Shown piece after piece: positions 1 to 8,560 of a stretch of 49,069 bases of DNA (positions are counted from its first letter, which is position 1; every line of letters begins with the position of its first letter). Under the pieces are notes generated by a model that had not been told where the DNA came from, searched no databases, and saw only the letters and a list, made by a program, of their open reading frames with translations. Origin of the DNA: Gammaproteobacteria bacterium (GTDB lineage Bacteria > Pseudomonadota > Gammaproteobacteria > Pseudomonadales > Azotimanducaceae). The DNA lies in NCBI GenBank assembly GCA_018656865.1, contig JABHYO010000096.1, forward strand, positions 1 to 49,069, written 5' to 3'. The position numbers and the translations under genes were made by a program.

Positions 1-459
1 CACATCGAGCCCATCCAGGTATTCAAGACAGAGACGGGTGGTTTCGTGTGTGCCCGTACCGAAAGCGAGACCCGGATCAAGACGGATCACCGTGCGAGCG
101 ACCGCCGGCACTTGAAAACCACTCGGACAGACCCAGAGACCTTCACCAAACTGCATAGGCTTAAACCGATGCAGCCACTCTCTCTCCCAGGCACGATCCT
201 CAAGGCGGGCAATACAAGACAACTTGAACCCGGCTTCAAGCAAAGCGCTTTCCAGATTCTCGATCACTGCATCTTCTTCAAACAAACCCGTCACCAGGAC
301 CTCTTCCCAAACCGGTTGTTCACCCGGCGGGGGCTCGTAAATCGGTTTGTCCTCTCCGTCTTCCACGGTCACTGACACAGCACCGTGATCCCAGAACCAG
401 GTTTCGAGCGCTTCCAATCCACTCCGCTCTGATGTTGCGGTGACATTGACCCAGTGCAT
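1..459 (-). CDS. prmA: Ribosomal protein L11 methyltransferase, N-terminal part (cut by window edge)
   Basis: PrmA uses S-adenosylmethionine to trimethylate ribosomal protein L11 in the cytoplasm. The frame opens at ATG 457-459 and stays open to the left edge for 153 codons, so the second half of the enzyme is outside the window. Seen: an acidic N-terminal substrate-recognition domain, the family signature DRAWEREW at residues 88-95, and the SAM-binding motif DPGLAFGTGTHETT at 128-141. The start ATG overlaps the accC stop by one base (TGATG), so translation is probably coupled. The accB-accC-prmA order is the usual gammaproteobacterial one. Nothing odd is seen in the visible part. Confidence 0.94.
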   Translation of the reverse strand, partial: MHWVNVTATSERSGLEALETWFWDHGAVSVTVEDGEDKPIYEPPPGEQPVWEEVLVTGLFEEDAVIENLESALLEAGFKLSCIARLEDRAWEREWLHRFKPMQFGEGLWVCPSGFQVPAVARTVIRLDPGLAFGTGTHETTRLCLEYLDGLDV

Positions 460-1778
460 CAGGGAGATACCGGATCATCAATGAATCCCGCCCCGTATGA
501 ACCGGAAACGAACTTTTTGTCTGCCAGAATGGACTGATGCAGTGCCTTATTGGTCGCCAGAAACCTAATATCGAGCTCCTCAAGAGCCCTTCTCATGCGA
601 ACCGTCGCTTCCGATCGATCAACGCCATGGGAGATCACTTTGGCCACCAGCGGATCATACTGATGCGGCACCGAGTAACCGGCATATAGGTGAGTATCGA
701 CGCGGATTCCCGGGCCGTCCGGCAATTGCAGACTGTCAACGGTGCCGGGGCTGGGCACGAAATATTCATCCTCTGCATTAATACGGCACTCAATAGCATG
801 TCCTTGAATTCGGATATCATTCTGCGCAAGGCCGAGTCCAACACCGTCTGCAACAGCAAGCTGTAACTTCACCAGATCGATCCCCGTCACACATTCGGTG
901 ACAGGATGCTCCACCTGGATACGCGTGTTCATCTCTAAGAAGTAGAAGGCGCCGTCCGCATAAAGAAATTCGAGCGTGCCTGCATTACGGTACTCAAGCT
1001 GAGACAATGCATCACAGCAACTTGCCGCAAGCGCCTCAACCTCCCCGGTGGCAATATCAAAAGGTGGAGCTTCCTCAAGCAACTTCTGATGACGACGCTG
1101 GATCGAACATTCCCTGGCACCGAGGTGCACGGTTTGACCCTCACCATCACCGAATACCTGAATTTCAATATGCCTGGCGTTGGCCAGATACTTTTCAAGA
1201 TAGATATCAGCACAACCAAACAACAGCTCAGCCTGGGCCGAAATTGTCCTGAACGCCTGAACAAGTGTTTCTTCTCCTCTGGCCAGAAGAATGCCGCGAC
1301 CACCGCCTCCATGACTGGCTTTCAGCATTACTGGATATCCAACCTCGCGGGCCCAGGCCAATGCTTCAGCCTCAGTTTCTACGATACCATCACTGCCCGG
1401 CAGGATCGGCAACCCGGCAGACGCCAGCGCTGATCGAGCGCCGACCTTTTCACCCATCATGGCGATATGTGCGGGTGCCGGTCCGACAAATGTCAGCCCT
1501 GCATCCTCTACTGATCGCGCAAATTCACTATTTTCAGAAAGAAACCCGTAACCCGGATGAACCGCATCGCAACCGCTGAGCTGCGCGGCCTCAATCATCT
1601 GGGGACCATCGAGATACGACCGCCTGCCAACACAGACATTGCGATCAGCCCACCTTAGATGAAGCAGATGCTTGTCTGCACGGGTATAGGCAGCGACTGT
1701 TTCGATGCCGAGATCCTTGCAGGCTCGCAGAATCCGCAACGCAATCTCTCCGCGATTGGCAATAAAAAGTCGTTTCAT
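459..1778 (-). CDS. accC: Biotin carboxylase subunit of acetyl-CoA carboxylase
   Basis: AccC carboxylates the biotin carried by AccB using ATP and bicarbonate, the first half-reaction of acetyl-CoA carboxylase in fatty-acid synthesis. It has 439 residues, close to the usual ~450. Seen: N-terminal MKRLFIANRGEIALRI, HPGYGFLSEN at 74-83, the ATP-grasp glycine loop SHGGGGRGI around 155-163, CSIQRRHQK near 224-232, and the catalytic block EMNTRIQVEHPVTE at 282-295. It starts 5 bases after the accB stop and overlaps prmA by one base, so accB-accC-prmA is one operon. The last ~10 residues end in DDPVSP and are slightly shorter than in E. coli. Confidence 0.97.
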   Translation of the reverse strand: MKRLFIANRGEIALRILRACKDLGIETVAAYTRADKHLLHLRWADRNVCVGRRSYLDGPQMIEAAQLSGCDAVHPGYGFLSENSEFARSVEDAGLTFVGPAPAHIAMMGEKVGARSALASAGLPILPGSDGIVETEAEALAWAREVGYPVMLKASHGGGGRGILLARGEETLVQAFRTISAQAELLFGCADIYLEKYLANARHIEIQVFGDGEGQTVHLGARECSIQRRHQKLLEEAPPFDIATGEVEALAASCCDALSQLEYRNAGTLEFLYADGAFYFLEMNTRIQVEHPVTECVTGIDLVKLQLAVADGVGLGLAQNDIRIQGHAIECRINAEDEYFVPSPGTVDSLQLPDGPGIRVDTHLYAGYSVPHQYDPLVAKVISHGVDRSEATVRMRRALEELDIRFLATNKALHQSILADKKFVSGSYGAGFIDDPVSP

Positions 1779-1783
1779 TGAAC

Positions 1784-2200
1784 TCAGATCAGCGTGAACA
1801 GTGGTTGATCAAATTCCACCGCATCCTCATTAACCACTAGAATCGCCTCAACCTGGCCAGCCTGATCCGCCTTGATATGATTCATCATTTTCATTGATTC
1901 AATGATACAGAGCGTATCGCCTTCTTTGATCTGGTCCCCAATTTCGACAAACGAAGGTGACGAAGGCGAAGGCGCCCGGTAGAAGGTGCCAACCATAGGT
2001 GCAGTTATCACATGACCCTTAATCACCGGCGTCGCAGCGGGTTTCAGTTCACCTCTATCGACGACTGGGGTGGATCTGGACGGGATAACAACACCGCCTC
2101 TGCTAATCCTGACGGAGTCATCTCCCTCCTTTACTTCGATTTCGGAGATGTCGGACTCTTCCATCATCTCAATAAGCTTCTTTACTTTCCGAATGTCCAC
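1784..2200 (-). CDS. accB: Biotin carboxyl carrier protein of acetyl-CoA carboxylase
   Basis: AccB carries the biotin that AccC carboxylates and the carboxyltransferase consumes. I place the start at GTG 2198-2200. A GGAGG Shine-Dalgarno lies 5 bases upstream, and the protein then begins MDIRKVKKLIEMMEES, as in the family. The longer frame from GTG 2206 would put the start codon inside the Shine-Dalgarno. It has 138 residues: an N-terminal helical part, a short linker (about 35-60) with less of the usual Pro/Ala-rich sequence, and a C-terminal biotinyl domain with the biotinylated lysine in ESMKMMNHIKAD. The more common EAMKM reads ESMKM here, a conservative change. Confidence 0.96.
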   Translation of the reverse strand: MDIRKVKKLIEMMEESDISEIEVKEGDDSVRISRGGVVIPSRSTPVVDRGELKPAATPVIKGHVITAPMVGTFYRAPSPSSPSFVEIGDQIKEGDTLCIIESMKMMNHIKADQAGQVEAILVVNEDAVEFDQPLFTLI

Positions 2201-2206
2201 TAGCAC

Positions 2207-2347
2207 CTCCGCAGCGGTGAAGATTCGAACTATTTTAAGATATTTTCTGTATTTATCAGCATATTTATGGAATTTAGACGATATTATTTCTTCTGCAGCA
2301 TGCTAATTTCGCAATAGTTTCATCAAACACCATCAAAAATACCAAAT
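2207..2347 (-). promoter_or_regulatory. AT-rich leader/promoter region of accBC-prmA
   Basis: This 141-base gap between the DsbD-domain gene and accB is markedly richer in A and T than its surroundings. On the minus strand it contains TAATAT and TAAAAT hexamers, but no -35 element at ideal spacing stands out. It is the only sizeable gap upstream of accB, so the operon promoter is inferred to lie here. No coding remnant of a DsbD transmembrane region is visible in it. Confidence 0.3.
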
Positions 2348-2821
2348 CTAGTGATTTTCCAGATTTTTAGCGCTTTTTTCCGAAGTTATAAGCTTTTTTT
2401 GCGGAGGATAGCAAAAACCTTTAACGGCACAACCTTGATAGTGAATACTTACCGACTTGCTAAAGTTTGGAATCAGGACTTCTACCAGGCCGCCCAGCAC
2501 CTTAACTTTGCCGAAGGTTTCATCCTGGTACCAGCTACCTTCCTCCATCTCAACTTCAACTTCTATATCACCTGCGCGGAAAGCGAACTTGTCTCGATAG
2601 AGAAAGTAATCCGGTGCAACCTGCCAGAAAACTCGATAACCATCGCTCTCCTTGGATGAACTGAAGCGAAATGCTTCGTCCACGGATAGAATATCTTGCT
2701 CCTGCGTATCCAGGCTCAGGCTGCTCGACCGACCAAACAGCTCGTCAGCAGAAGCAATGCAGGATTGGGCCAGCAAAAGAATCGCCATGTACATGAATAT
2801 GCGCCGAATCCATGATCTCAT
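2348..2821 (-). CDS. Stand-alone DsbD N-terminal (alpha) domain protein, periplasmic
   Basis: The protein matches the periplasmic N-terminal domain of DsbD, which passes electrons from the DsbD membrane domain to DsbC, CcmG and others. Seen: a signal peptide (MRSWIRRIF plus a hydrophobic stretch, likely cut after ASA), the cap-loop DETFGK, and the redox pair in YQGCAVKGFCYPP with the family's C-x5-C spacing. After ~157 residues the frame stops; the eight-helix membrane domain and C-terminal thioredoxin domain of full DsbD (~570-600 residues) are absent, and the next 147 bases do not encode them. I chose ATG 2819-2821; an upstream ATG at 2839 adds six residues. dsbD commonly sits beside aroQ-accBC in relatives, so this looks like a reduced dsbD or an independent domain working with another CcdA/ScsB-type partner. 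Confidence 0.85.
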   Translation of the reverse strand: MRSWIRRIFMYMAILLLAQSCIASADELFGRSSSLSLDTQEQDILSVDEAFRFSSSKESDGYRVFWQVAPDYFLYRDKFAFRAGDIEVEVEMEEGSWYQDETFGKVKVLGGLVEVLIPNFSKSVSIHYQGCAVKGFCYPPQKKLITSEKSAKNLENH

Positions 2822-2933
2822 ATCATCGCCATTCCACATGCGGCAACGGCGGACTGAATTGAAGCGCTCAAGGCTATTTGATTCATGGGAAACTCATGTT
2901 TGAATTGCATATCGCTCACTGCACCTTATCACT

Positions 2934-3578
2934 GTGACCCGTTTTTCCTTATTTAGTTTTGTGCTGCTGGTCATTTTGTCGGGCTGTACGGTCACGCAAC
3001 CAACGCCGACCCCTCCGCCAAAAAGAATTGAAACAATCGACGATGGTATTACGCGCCTGCTCGAGGAAGCGCAGACCGCATTCGATGAAAATCGCCTGAC
3101 CACACCACCCGAACACAGTGCCTACCAGCGCTATCTGGATGTTCTAAGCAGTGAGCCCGCAAACGAGAAAGCACTCGCAGGTATCAACACCATCGTCGAA
3201 CAGTATCTATCCTGGGCACTTAATCAGGCGGAAATAGGCCACTACCGGCGCGCGCGGGAATATGTCGATAAGGCCAGATGGGTGGACGGTACACACCCGA
3301 ATATTGACCCGGTCTTCAACGCTATAATCGAGAGGGAAAAGGCTATTGTCACCCGGTTCGACCTGAACCTGGATGCTGTCCACAATCGACGAGTTAGCAA
3401 ATTGTTGCTACGCCATATCTCCCGGCAGATCAGGCCCGACACCACCTTCGTCACCATTCAGGCCCCAGACGACACAACCGGCCGCTGGCTTTACCAGCAA
3501 CTTAACGACCGGGTCGATTTCAGGATCCAGGCGAAATTTGAACGAAGCAGTAATCCAGCAATCCTGCTGTCCCGTTGA
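2934..3578 (+). CDS. Predicted outer-membrane or periplasmic lipoprotein, unknown function
   Basis: I do not recognise the family. A GTG start opens a 214-residue protein with a lipoprotein signal peptide ending in the lipobox LSGC (Cys18), a Pro/Thr-rich linker (PTPTPPPKR), and an alpha-helical body (about 35-135) whose spacing of Ala/Tyr/Arg residues resembles TPR-like helical hairpins. A smaller C-terminal domain (about 150-214) follows that looks alpha/beta. It is transcribed away from the DsbD-domain gene and towards the DUF2333 gene 104 bases downstream, so it may belong with that gene and hppA. A peptidoglycan- or envelope-associated role is only inferred from the lipoprotein signal. 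Confidence 0.75.
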   Translation: MTRFSLFSFVLLVILSGCTVTQPTPTPPPKRIETIDDGITRLLEEAQTAFDENRLTTPPEHSAYQRYLDVLSSEPANEKALAGINTIVEQYLSWALNQAEIGHYRRAREYVDKARWVDGTHPNIDPVFNAIIEREKAIVTRFDLNLDAVHNRRVSKLLLRHISRQIRPDTTFVTIQAPDDTTGRWLYQQLNDRVDFRIQAKFERSSNPAILLSR

Positions 3579-3682
3579 CGTCTCGATACAACGCTCTCAA
3601 AGTCTTCTTTGTTTGTGGCACCCCGCTGACGCGGTAAGATAGACATCCGCCGACAACAGGCTATGGAACGAGGCACGGATTT

Positions 3683-4741
3683 GTGAGCAGCATCAACGAC
3701 ATCAAGGATCAGGTGAAGGAACAGGTAGCGGATACGCTGGAAGTTTCCACTCTGACCCAGAAGATTGTACGAGGTACTTCAGCCACCGTTGGAACTCTCG
3801 CGGTTGTCATCGGAGCACTGGCTTTCTACTGGGATTCCGAACCCGACACGTTTGACGTCAAACAGGAAACAACCCGCCAGGTCCAAAACCTCGAAACAGA
3901 AAAAGTCACGGGAAGTACCACCGTGGCCACCATGATCCGAATGACCGAGACGCTGCTCAACAAACGTGGCGGTTATCTACACAATGACATCATGCCGCCG
4001 GGTGTTGTGATGGACAATTTACCCAACTGGGAATTTGGTGTTCTGGTCCAGTTGAGGGATATGGCGAGAATCATGCGTAACAACCTCAGCCGAAGTCAGT
4101 CCCAATCCCAGGAGGATGTCGATCTGGTGGAGGCAGAAAACCAGTTCTATTTCGACAGCGGCAAATGGATGCTGCCGGAAACTGAATCCGAATATGGCAA
4201 AGCGGCCACAGCGCTGAAAAGCTATCTTGCCCGCCTGGGTAGCCAGCGGGATCAGTCCGCACAATTCTACGCCCGGGCTGACAATCTGCGCACCTGGCTG
4301 TCGGAAGTCGAGACCCGGCTAGGGAGCCTGTCACAAAGGCTTTCTGCCAGTGTCGGCAAACGCCAACTGGATACGTCGCTCGCCGGTGATACGGCAGCGA
4401 CCCAATCGACCGTGGCAGCACCGGAACAACAGCTGAAAACGCCCTGGTCAGAACTGGATGATGTTTTTTACGAAGCCAGGGGCACCACCTGGGCTCTGAT
4501 TCACCTGCTACGGGCAATTGAGACGGACTTTCACGATGTTTTGATCAAGAAAAACGCGCTGGTCAGCATGCAGCAGATCATCCGGGAACTCGAACCAACC
4601 CAGGATACATTGTGGAGCCCTCTTATACTGAATGGCGACGGGTTTGGCACGCTGGCCAATCATTCGCTAGTCATGGGCTCGCATATTTCCCGCGCGAATG
4701 CAGCGATTATTGATCTGCGCAGACTGCTGGAAGACGGATAA
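3683..4741 (+). CDS. DUF2333 family membrane-anchored protein
   Basis: This 352-residue protein starts with GTG. It has a short cytoplasmic N-terminus (~30 residues), one transmembrane segment near residues 34-50 (VGTLAVVIGALAFYW), and a long extracytoplasmic part. The blocks GGYLHNDIMPPG, NWEFGVLVQLRDMARIMR, SRSQSQSQED and a following WMLPETESEY are characteristic of DUF2333. The remainder is mostly helical. No catalytic residues are recognisable and the family has no established function to my knowledge. It lies between a lipoprotein gene and the membrane pyrophosphatase gene, all in the same direction, with 120 bases before hppA. Confidence 0.85.
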   Translation: MSSINDIKDQVKEQVADTLEVSTLTQKIVRGTSATVGTLAVVIGALAFYWDSEPDTFDVKQETTRQVQNLETEKVTGSTTVATMIRMTETLLNKRGGYLHNDIMPPGVVMDNLPNWEFGVLVQLRDMARIMRNNLSRSQSQSQEDVDLVEAENQFYFDSGKWMLPETESEYGKAATALKSYLARLGSQRDQSAQFYARADNLRTWLSEVETRLGSLSQRLSASVGKRQLDTSLAGDTAATQSTVAAPEQQLKTPWSELDDVFYEARGTTWALIHLLRAIETDFHDVLIKKNALVSMQQIIRELEPTQDTLWSPLILNGDGFGTLANHSLVMGSHISRANAAIIDLRRLLEDG

Positions 4742-4861
4742 CCTTCAATTTCCGGGTTCAAACTTCACCCAAGTTTTTGTACCATTAGCGCGCCCTGCTG
4801 AGGGGTCACCGTATTGGCCAGGGCATCACAACAAAGAAATCACTCCAAATCGGAATAATTT

Positions 4862-6889
4862 ATGGAAACCATTAATAGTTTGCCGCCAATTATGGGCGTG
4901 CTGGGACTCGTATGTGCTGTCGTGGTCTACGTCCTAATGACCCGCTACGACGAAGGCGGCGAAAAGATCGGCAAGATCGCCGATGCCATTCATGAAGGCG
5001 CCATGACGTTTCTGCATCGGGAATACATGATGCTGGCACTGTTCACAGGCCCCCTCTTCCTGATCATTTTCTTTACACCAGGTCTTGGCTGGATGACAGC
5101 GACTGCGTTTGCGGTCGGCGCCATCACTTCGGCAGTAGCGGGATATCTCGGCATGTTCGCTGCCACAAAGGCTAATGTACGAACAACAGCTGCCGCCCAG
5201 GAGAGCGGCGCCGGTGTCGCCCTGACAGTCGCCTTTCACGGCGGATCCATCATGGGACTGTGCGTGGCTTCGCTCGGCCTGGTGGGACTGGGCTCACTCT
5301 ACTGGTTCTTCGGAGGTGACACGCATACGGTTCACGCCATTCACGGTTTCGGCATGGGCGCTTCGAGTGTCGCACTGTTTTCCCGTGTTGGCGGCGGTAT
5401 CTTCACCAAGAGTGCCGACGTCGGTGCCGACCTCGTCGGCAAGATCGAAGCCGGTATCCCTGAAGACGATCCTCGAAACCCCGGCGTGATCGCGGACAAT
5501 GTCGGTGACAATGTCGGTGACGTTGCCGGTATGGGTTCTGACATTTACGAGTCTTACTGCGGTTCCATGATTGCAACGATCGCTATTGCATCGACCCTGG
5601 CTGTTGGCGTCCAGTTCGGTGTCGCTGAACTCGCCCCAGAAGGCGGCCGTCAGTCCCTGATGGCATTGCCCCTGATGCTTGCCTCAGTAGGTCTGGTCTG
5701 TTCGATCATCGGTATTATGCTGGTCAATATGCTCAGAGGCTTGGGCCCAGAACGCGCCCTGGAACTCGGACACCAGATCTCAGCAGTTCTTCTGATCATC
5801 GCTGCCTGGTTCCTGACTGATTACATGGGTTTATCTCGCGCTGTGTGGTGGTCCATCGTCGCTGGTACCGTCGGCGGCATACTGATCGGGCTGGTCACAT
5901 CCTATTACACCTCCAAGTCACCGGTCGTGAAAATCGCCGAGGCTGGTAAGACCGGTACCGCAACCCTAATGATTACCGGCCTTGCCGTCGGTATGCAGTC
6001 AGTGGTTGTGCCTATTCTGGGCATCAGCGCCATTATCTATATCTCAACAAGCCTCGCCGGACTCTATGGTGTTGGTATTGCAGCCGTCGGCATGCTGGCA
6101 ACTGTCGGTATGACCATGGCCCTCGATGCTTATGGTCCTGTTGCCGACAATGCCGGTGGTATCGCCGAGATGGGCGGCCTGGGTGAAGACGTTCGTAAAA
6201 TCACCGATGGTCTCGACGAGGTTGGTAATACGACTGCAGCCATCGGCAAGGGTTTCGCCATCGGTGCGGCAGCACTGGCGGCACTTGCCATTATTGCTGC
6301 ATTCGTTGAAACCATGACTTTGAGCGATCCTGGGTTTTCCCTCGAGCTTTCCGATCCGGATGTGTTGACCGGTCTATTTATCGGCGGCGTTCTGCCTTTC
6401 CTCATCGCATCCATGACCATGACCTCCGTTGGTGATGCGGCCATGGAGATGATCGAGGAGATTCGACGACAGTTCCGCGAAATACCTGGACTGATGGAAG
6501 GCAACGCCGAGCCGGACCACACCAAGTGTGTCGACATTGCCACCAAGGCAGCACTTAAGAAGATGATTCCTCCGGGGATCATCGCTATCGCCATGCCCCC
6601 TGTCGTCGGCTTTAGCCTTGGCGCACAAAGCCTTGGCGGCATGCTGGCAGGTGCGTTGCTTGGCTGCGTTCTGCTTGCCCTGATGATGGCAAATGCAGGC
6701 GGTGCCTGGGATAACGCCAAGAAGTACGTCGAAAAGGGTAACCTTGGCGGCAAGGGCTCAGAGGTTCACGCAGCGGCCGTCGTCGGCGACACCGTCGGCG
6801 ATCCGTTCAAGGATACATCCGGACCCTCCATGAACATTTTGATCAATGTCATGGCGATTGTCAGCCTGGTGATTGCACCACTGCTTTAA
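4862..6889 (+). CDS. hppA: Membrane pyrophosphatase, predicted K+-dependent Na+-translocating
   Basis: This integral membrane pyrophosphatase hydrolyses PPi and pumps cations out of the cytoplasm. It has 675 residues and about 16 transmembrane segments. Substrate-site motifs seen are [20 protein letters not shown] (190-209) and the DNVGDNVGD motif (212-220), with DNAGGIAEM (429-437) and [15 protein letters not shown] [11 protein letters not shown] near the C-terminus. Two features predict its type. [10 protein letters not shown] has Ala459 and Gly462, where K+-independent enzymes have Lys and Thr. Glu230 in DIYESYCGS sits where Na+-pumping enzymes carry the gating glutamate, whereas plant H+-PPases have it one helical turn later. 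A GGA Shine-Dalgarno precedes ATG 4862, and a hairpin terminator follows. The ion assignment is inference; the family assignment is firm. Confidence 0.96.
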   Translation: METINSLPPIMGVLGLVCAVVVYVLMTRYDEGGEKIGKIADAIHEGAMTFLHREYMMLALFTGPLFLIIFFTPGLGWMTATAFAVGAITSAVAGYLGMFAATKANVRTTAAAQESGAGVALTVAFHGGSIMGLCVASLGLVGLGSLYWFFGGDTHTVHAIHGFGMGASSVALFSRVGGGIFTKSADVGADLVGKIEAGIPEDDPRNPGVIADNVGDNVGDVAGMGSDIYESYCGSMIATIAIASTLAVGVQFGVAELAPEGGRQSLMALPLMLASVGLVCSIIGIMLVNMLRGLGPERALELGHQISAVLLIIAAWFLTDYMGLSRAVWWSIVAGTVGGILIGLVTSYYTSKSPVVKIAEAGKTGTATLMITGLAVGMQSVVVPILGISAIIYISTSLAGLYGVGIAAVGMLATVGMTMALDAYGPVADNAGGIAEMGGLGEDVRKITDGLDEVGNTTAAIGKGFAIGAAALAALAIIAAFVETMTLSDPGFSLELSDPDVLTGLFIGGVLPFLIASMTMTSVGDAAMEMIEEIRRQFREIPGLMEGNAEPDHTKCVDIATKAALKKMIPPGIIAIAMPPVVGFSLGAQSLGGMLAGALLGCVLLALMMANAGGAWDNAKKYVEKGNLGGKGSEVHAAAVVGDTVGDPFKDTSGPSMNILINVMAIVSLVIAPLL

Positions 6890-6900
6890 CCCTCAGATGC

Positions 6901-6924
6901 GGGACAGGGGTTAAACCCTGTCCC
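6901..6924 (+). terminator. Hairpin terminator after hppA
   Basis: A perfect 9-base inverted repeat, GGGACAGGG / CCCTGTCCC, with a 6-base loop begins 12 bases after the hppA stop. It is followed by the T-rich stretch GTCTTTCTC. The stem is strong; the T-tract is interrupted, so termination efficiency is uncertain. Confidence 0.7.
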
Positions 6925-6975
6925 GTCTTTCTCAATCGGTTTGGGGCGGGCATCAATGATAAACTCCATCCTGTC

Positions 6976-7602
6976 ATGACCGATAAAACACTTCTTATCA
7001 TCAATTCGGAGCAGACCGAGAACCGGTGTCTTGAACTGGCAGAGGCGCTTGGCTATGAGCCCAGCCTTCGTGAAGTCAAGGATCCTGTCGAATGCATCAT
7101 CGATGAGGGAAGTGAGCATGACGCCATCATGGTGTGTCCGGGCGCGCTCGTCGCTAGCCCCACCGCGAAAGTCCTGGTGATTAATGGTCCGAACCTCAAT
7201 CTGCTGGGAACCCGGGAACCTGAAATCTACGGCAAAGAAACACTCGATGATATTGCTTCGCGCTGCATCGGTAAGGCAAGCGAAGCAGGCATGGACGTCA
7301 CTTTCCGCCAGTCCAACCACGAAGGTGAAATCGTCGACTGGATTCAACAGGCCATCGGTAACATGGATGTCATCGTTATCAATGCAGCCGCTTATACACA
7401 TACCTCAGTTGCAATTCACGATGCCCTGAGAGCATTTGACGGGTGCAAGGTTGAGCTACATATTTCCAACCCTCACCGTCGTGAACTGTTCCGACATATT
7501 TCCTATGTCTCCACAGCGGTCGATGCAGTAGTCGCCGGTTTCGGTACTCAAGGTTACGATCTGGTTATCGATCTACTTGTCGAAAGTATCGATGCCAGCT
7601 AG
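6976..7602 (+). CDS. aroQ: Type II 3-dehydroquinate dehydratase with N-terminal extension
   Basis: It catalyses reversible dehydration of 3-dehydroquinate to 3-dehydroshikimate. Residues 65-208 are a complete type II enzyme: VLVINGPNLNLLGTREPEIYG carries catalytic Arg80 and Tyr85, SNHEGEIVDWI follows, then NAAAYTHTS (Asn136) and ELHISN (His162), and AGFGTQGY closes the fold. The usual protein is ~145-150 residues; this one has ~64 extra at the N-terminus. That extension looks like a shortened, active-site-free copy of the same fold (KTLLIIN against KVLVIN, DAIMVCPGALVAS against DVIVINAAAYTHTS). No good internal start exists at residue 65, so the extension appears real. The end overlaps dctP by 11 bases. 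This gene is not in the usual dsbD-aroQ-accBC place. Confidence 0.92.
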   Translation: MTDKTLLIINSEQTENRCLELAEALGYEPSLREVKDPVECIIDEGSEHDAIMVCPGALVASPTAKVLVINGPNLNLLGTREPEIYGKETLDDIASRCIGKASEAGMDVTFRQSNHEGEIVDWIQQAIGNMDVIVINAAAYTHTSVAIHDALRAFDGCKVELHISNPHRRELFRHISYVSTAVDAVVAGFGTQGYDLVIDLLVESIDAS

Positions 7603-8557
7603 GACGTTCCTGCTGCTGGTCCTCTTTGCAGCTTCTGATCTTTGCATCGCCGAACGTATCACGCTGAGACTGTCTTTCGATGCACCGGCAACTGATCAGC
7701 GGGCCATCGCTCTCATGGAAAAGTTTGAACCCGGCATTAGGCATTTCGCCAACTTCCAGCCTCACTGGAATGCTTCTCTTTTCAGGCAGGGTACGGAACT
7801 TGTTGCCGTGGCTAGGGGCAATCTCGATATGACAGTCACATCGGCTCAACAGCTGGCGGAATTCATCCCCGAGTTTTCAATTTTTACAGCTGGTTACGTA
7901 CACCGGGATGCGACTCATCAGGTTGCCGTATTCGACGCCCCGCTGATGGATCCATTCAGGCAAAAAGCGGAAGATATACTCGGCGTCAAACTACTGAGCG
8001 TCATGTACCTGGGCCGACGCCAGCTTAATCTCAGAACAGATCAAAAAATCCTCAAGCCGGGCGACCTCTCCGGCATCAAGCTGCGTATGCCGAACAGCAG
8101 CACCTGGCAGTTTCTGGGACGTGCTCTGGGCGCCAGCCCGACGCCCATGGCTTTCTCAGAGGTCTACACCGCCCTGCAGACCGGCGCGGTGGATGGTCAG
8201 GACAACCCCCTGCCAACCGTCGTCAATTCCCGATTCTACGAAGTCACGAAGCAAATCATTCTCACTTCACATATTGTCGATCTTAACTATATCGCCTTCT
8301 CCAAAATCGTCTGGGACAGCCTCACCGCGGCACAACAGGGGGACGTTCAGAAAGCTGCTGATGAGGCAGCCGAATACGGCCGAAGGAACCAGCTCGCGCT
8401 GGAAGAGAGCCTTATGCAATTTCTTAGGGACGAAGGGCTCGATATCTACGAACCCGATCTCGATGCCTTTAGAGACCGCGTTCAATCTATATACAAACAG
8501 TCAGAATATGCCCGCAGCTGGCCCAGGGGTCTTCTGGCTGAGATCAACTCGCTTTAG
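7592..8557 (+). CDS. dctP: TRAP transporter solute-binding protein (DctP family)
   Basis: This is the periplasmic receptor of a tripartite ATP-independent transporter, 321 residues from ATG 7592 (GAAAG Shine-Dalgarno). A TTG at 7577 would add five residues. Seen: a signal peptide cut near CIA-ER, and the family core GIKLRMPNSS, whose Arg in KLRMP normally salt-bridges the substrate carboxylate. It is followed by GASPTPMAFSEVYTALQTGAVDGQDNP, read in two parts around residues 180-205. The substrate is therefore probably a carboxylate. It overlaps aroQ by 11 bases and is followed 3 bases later by dctQ, so the four genes look like one unit. The exact ligand cannot be read from sequence. Confidence 0.93.
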   Translation: MPARTFLLLVLFAASDLCIAERITLRLSFDAPATDQRAIALMEKFEPGIRHFANFQPHWNASLFRQGTELVAVARGNLDMTVTSAQQLAEFIPEFSIFTAGYVHRDATHQVAVFDAPLMDPFRQKAEDILGVKLLSVMYLGRRQLNLRTDQKILKPGDLSGIKLRMPNSSTWQFLGRALGASPTPMAFSEVYTALQTGAVDGQDNPLPTVVNSRFYEVTKQIILTSHIVDLNYIAFSKIVWDSLTAAQQGDVQKAADEAAEYGRRNQLALEESLMQFLRDEGLDIYEPDLDAFRDRVQSIYKQSEYARSWPRGLLAEINSL

Positions 8558-8560
8558 CCC

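Noticed and set aside
6130..6753. 207-codon minus-strand frame inside hppA
   Set aside because: It lies fully antisense to strongly conserved pyrophosphatase motifs; low-complexity Ser/Ala/Pro-rich translation typical of a shadow frame.
6886..7401. 171-codon minus-strand frame opposite aroQ
   Set aside because: Antisense to the conserved dehydroquinase core, no recognisable protein features and no Shine-Dalgarno.
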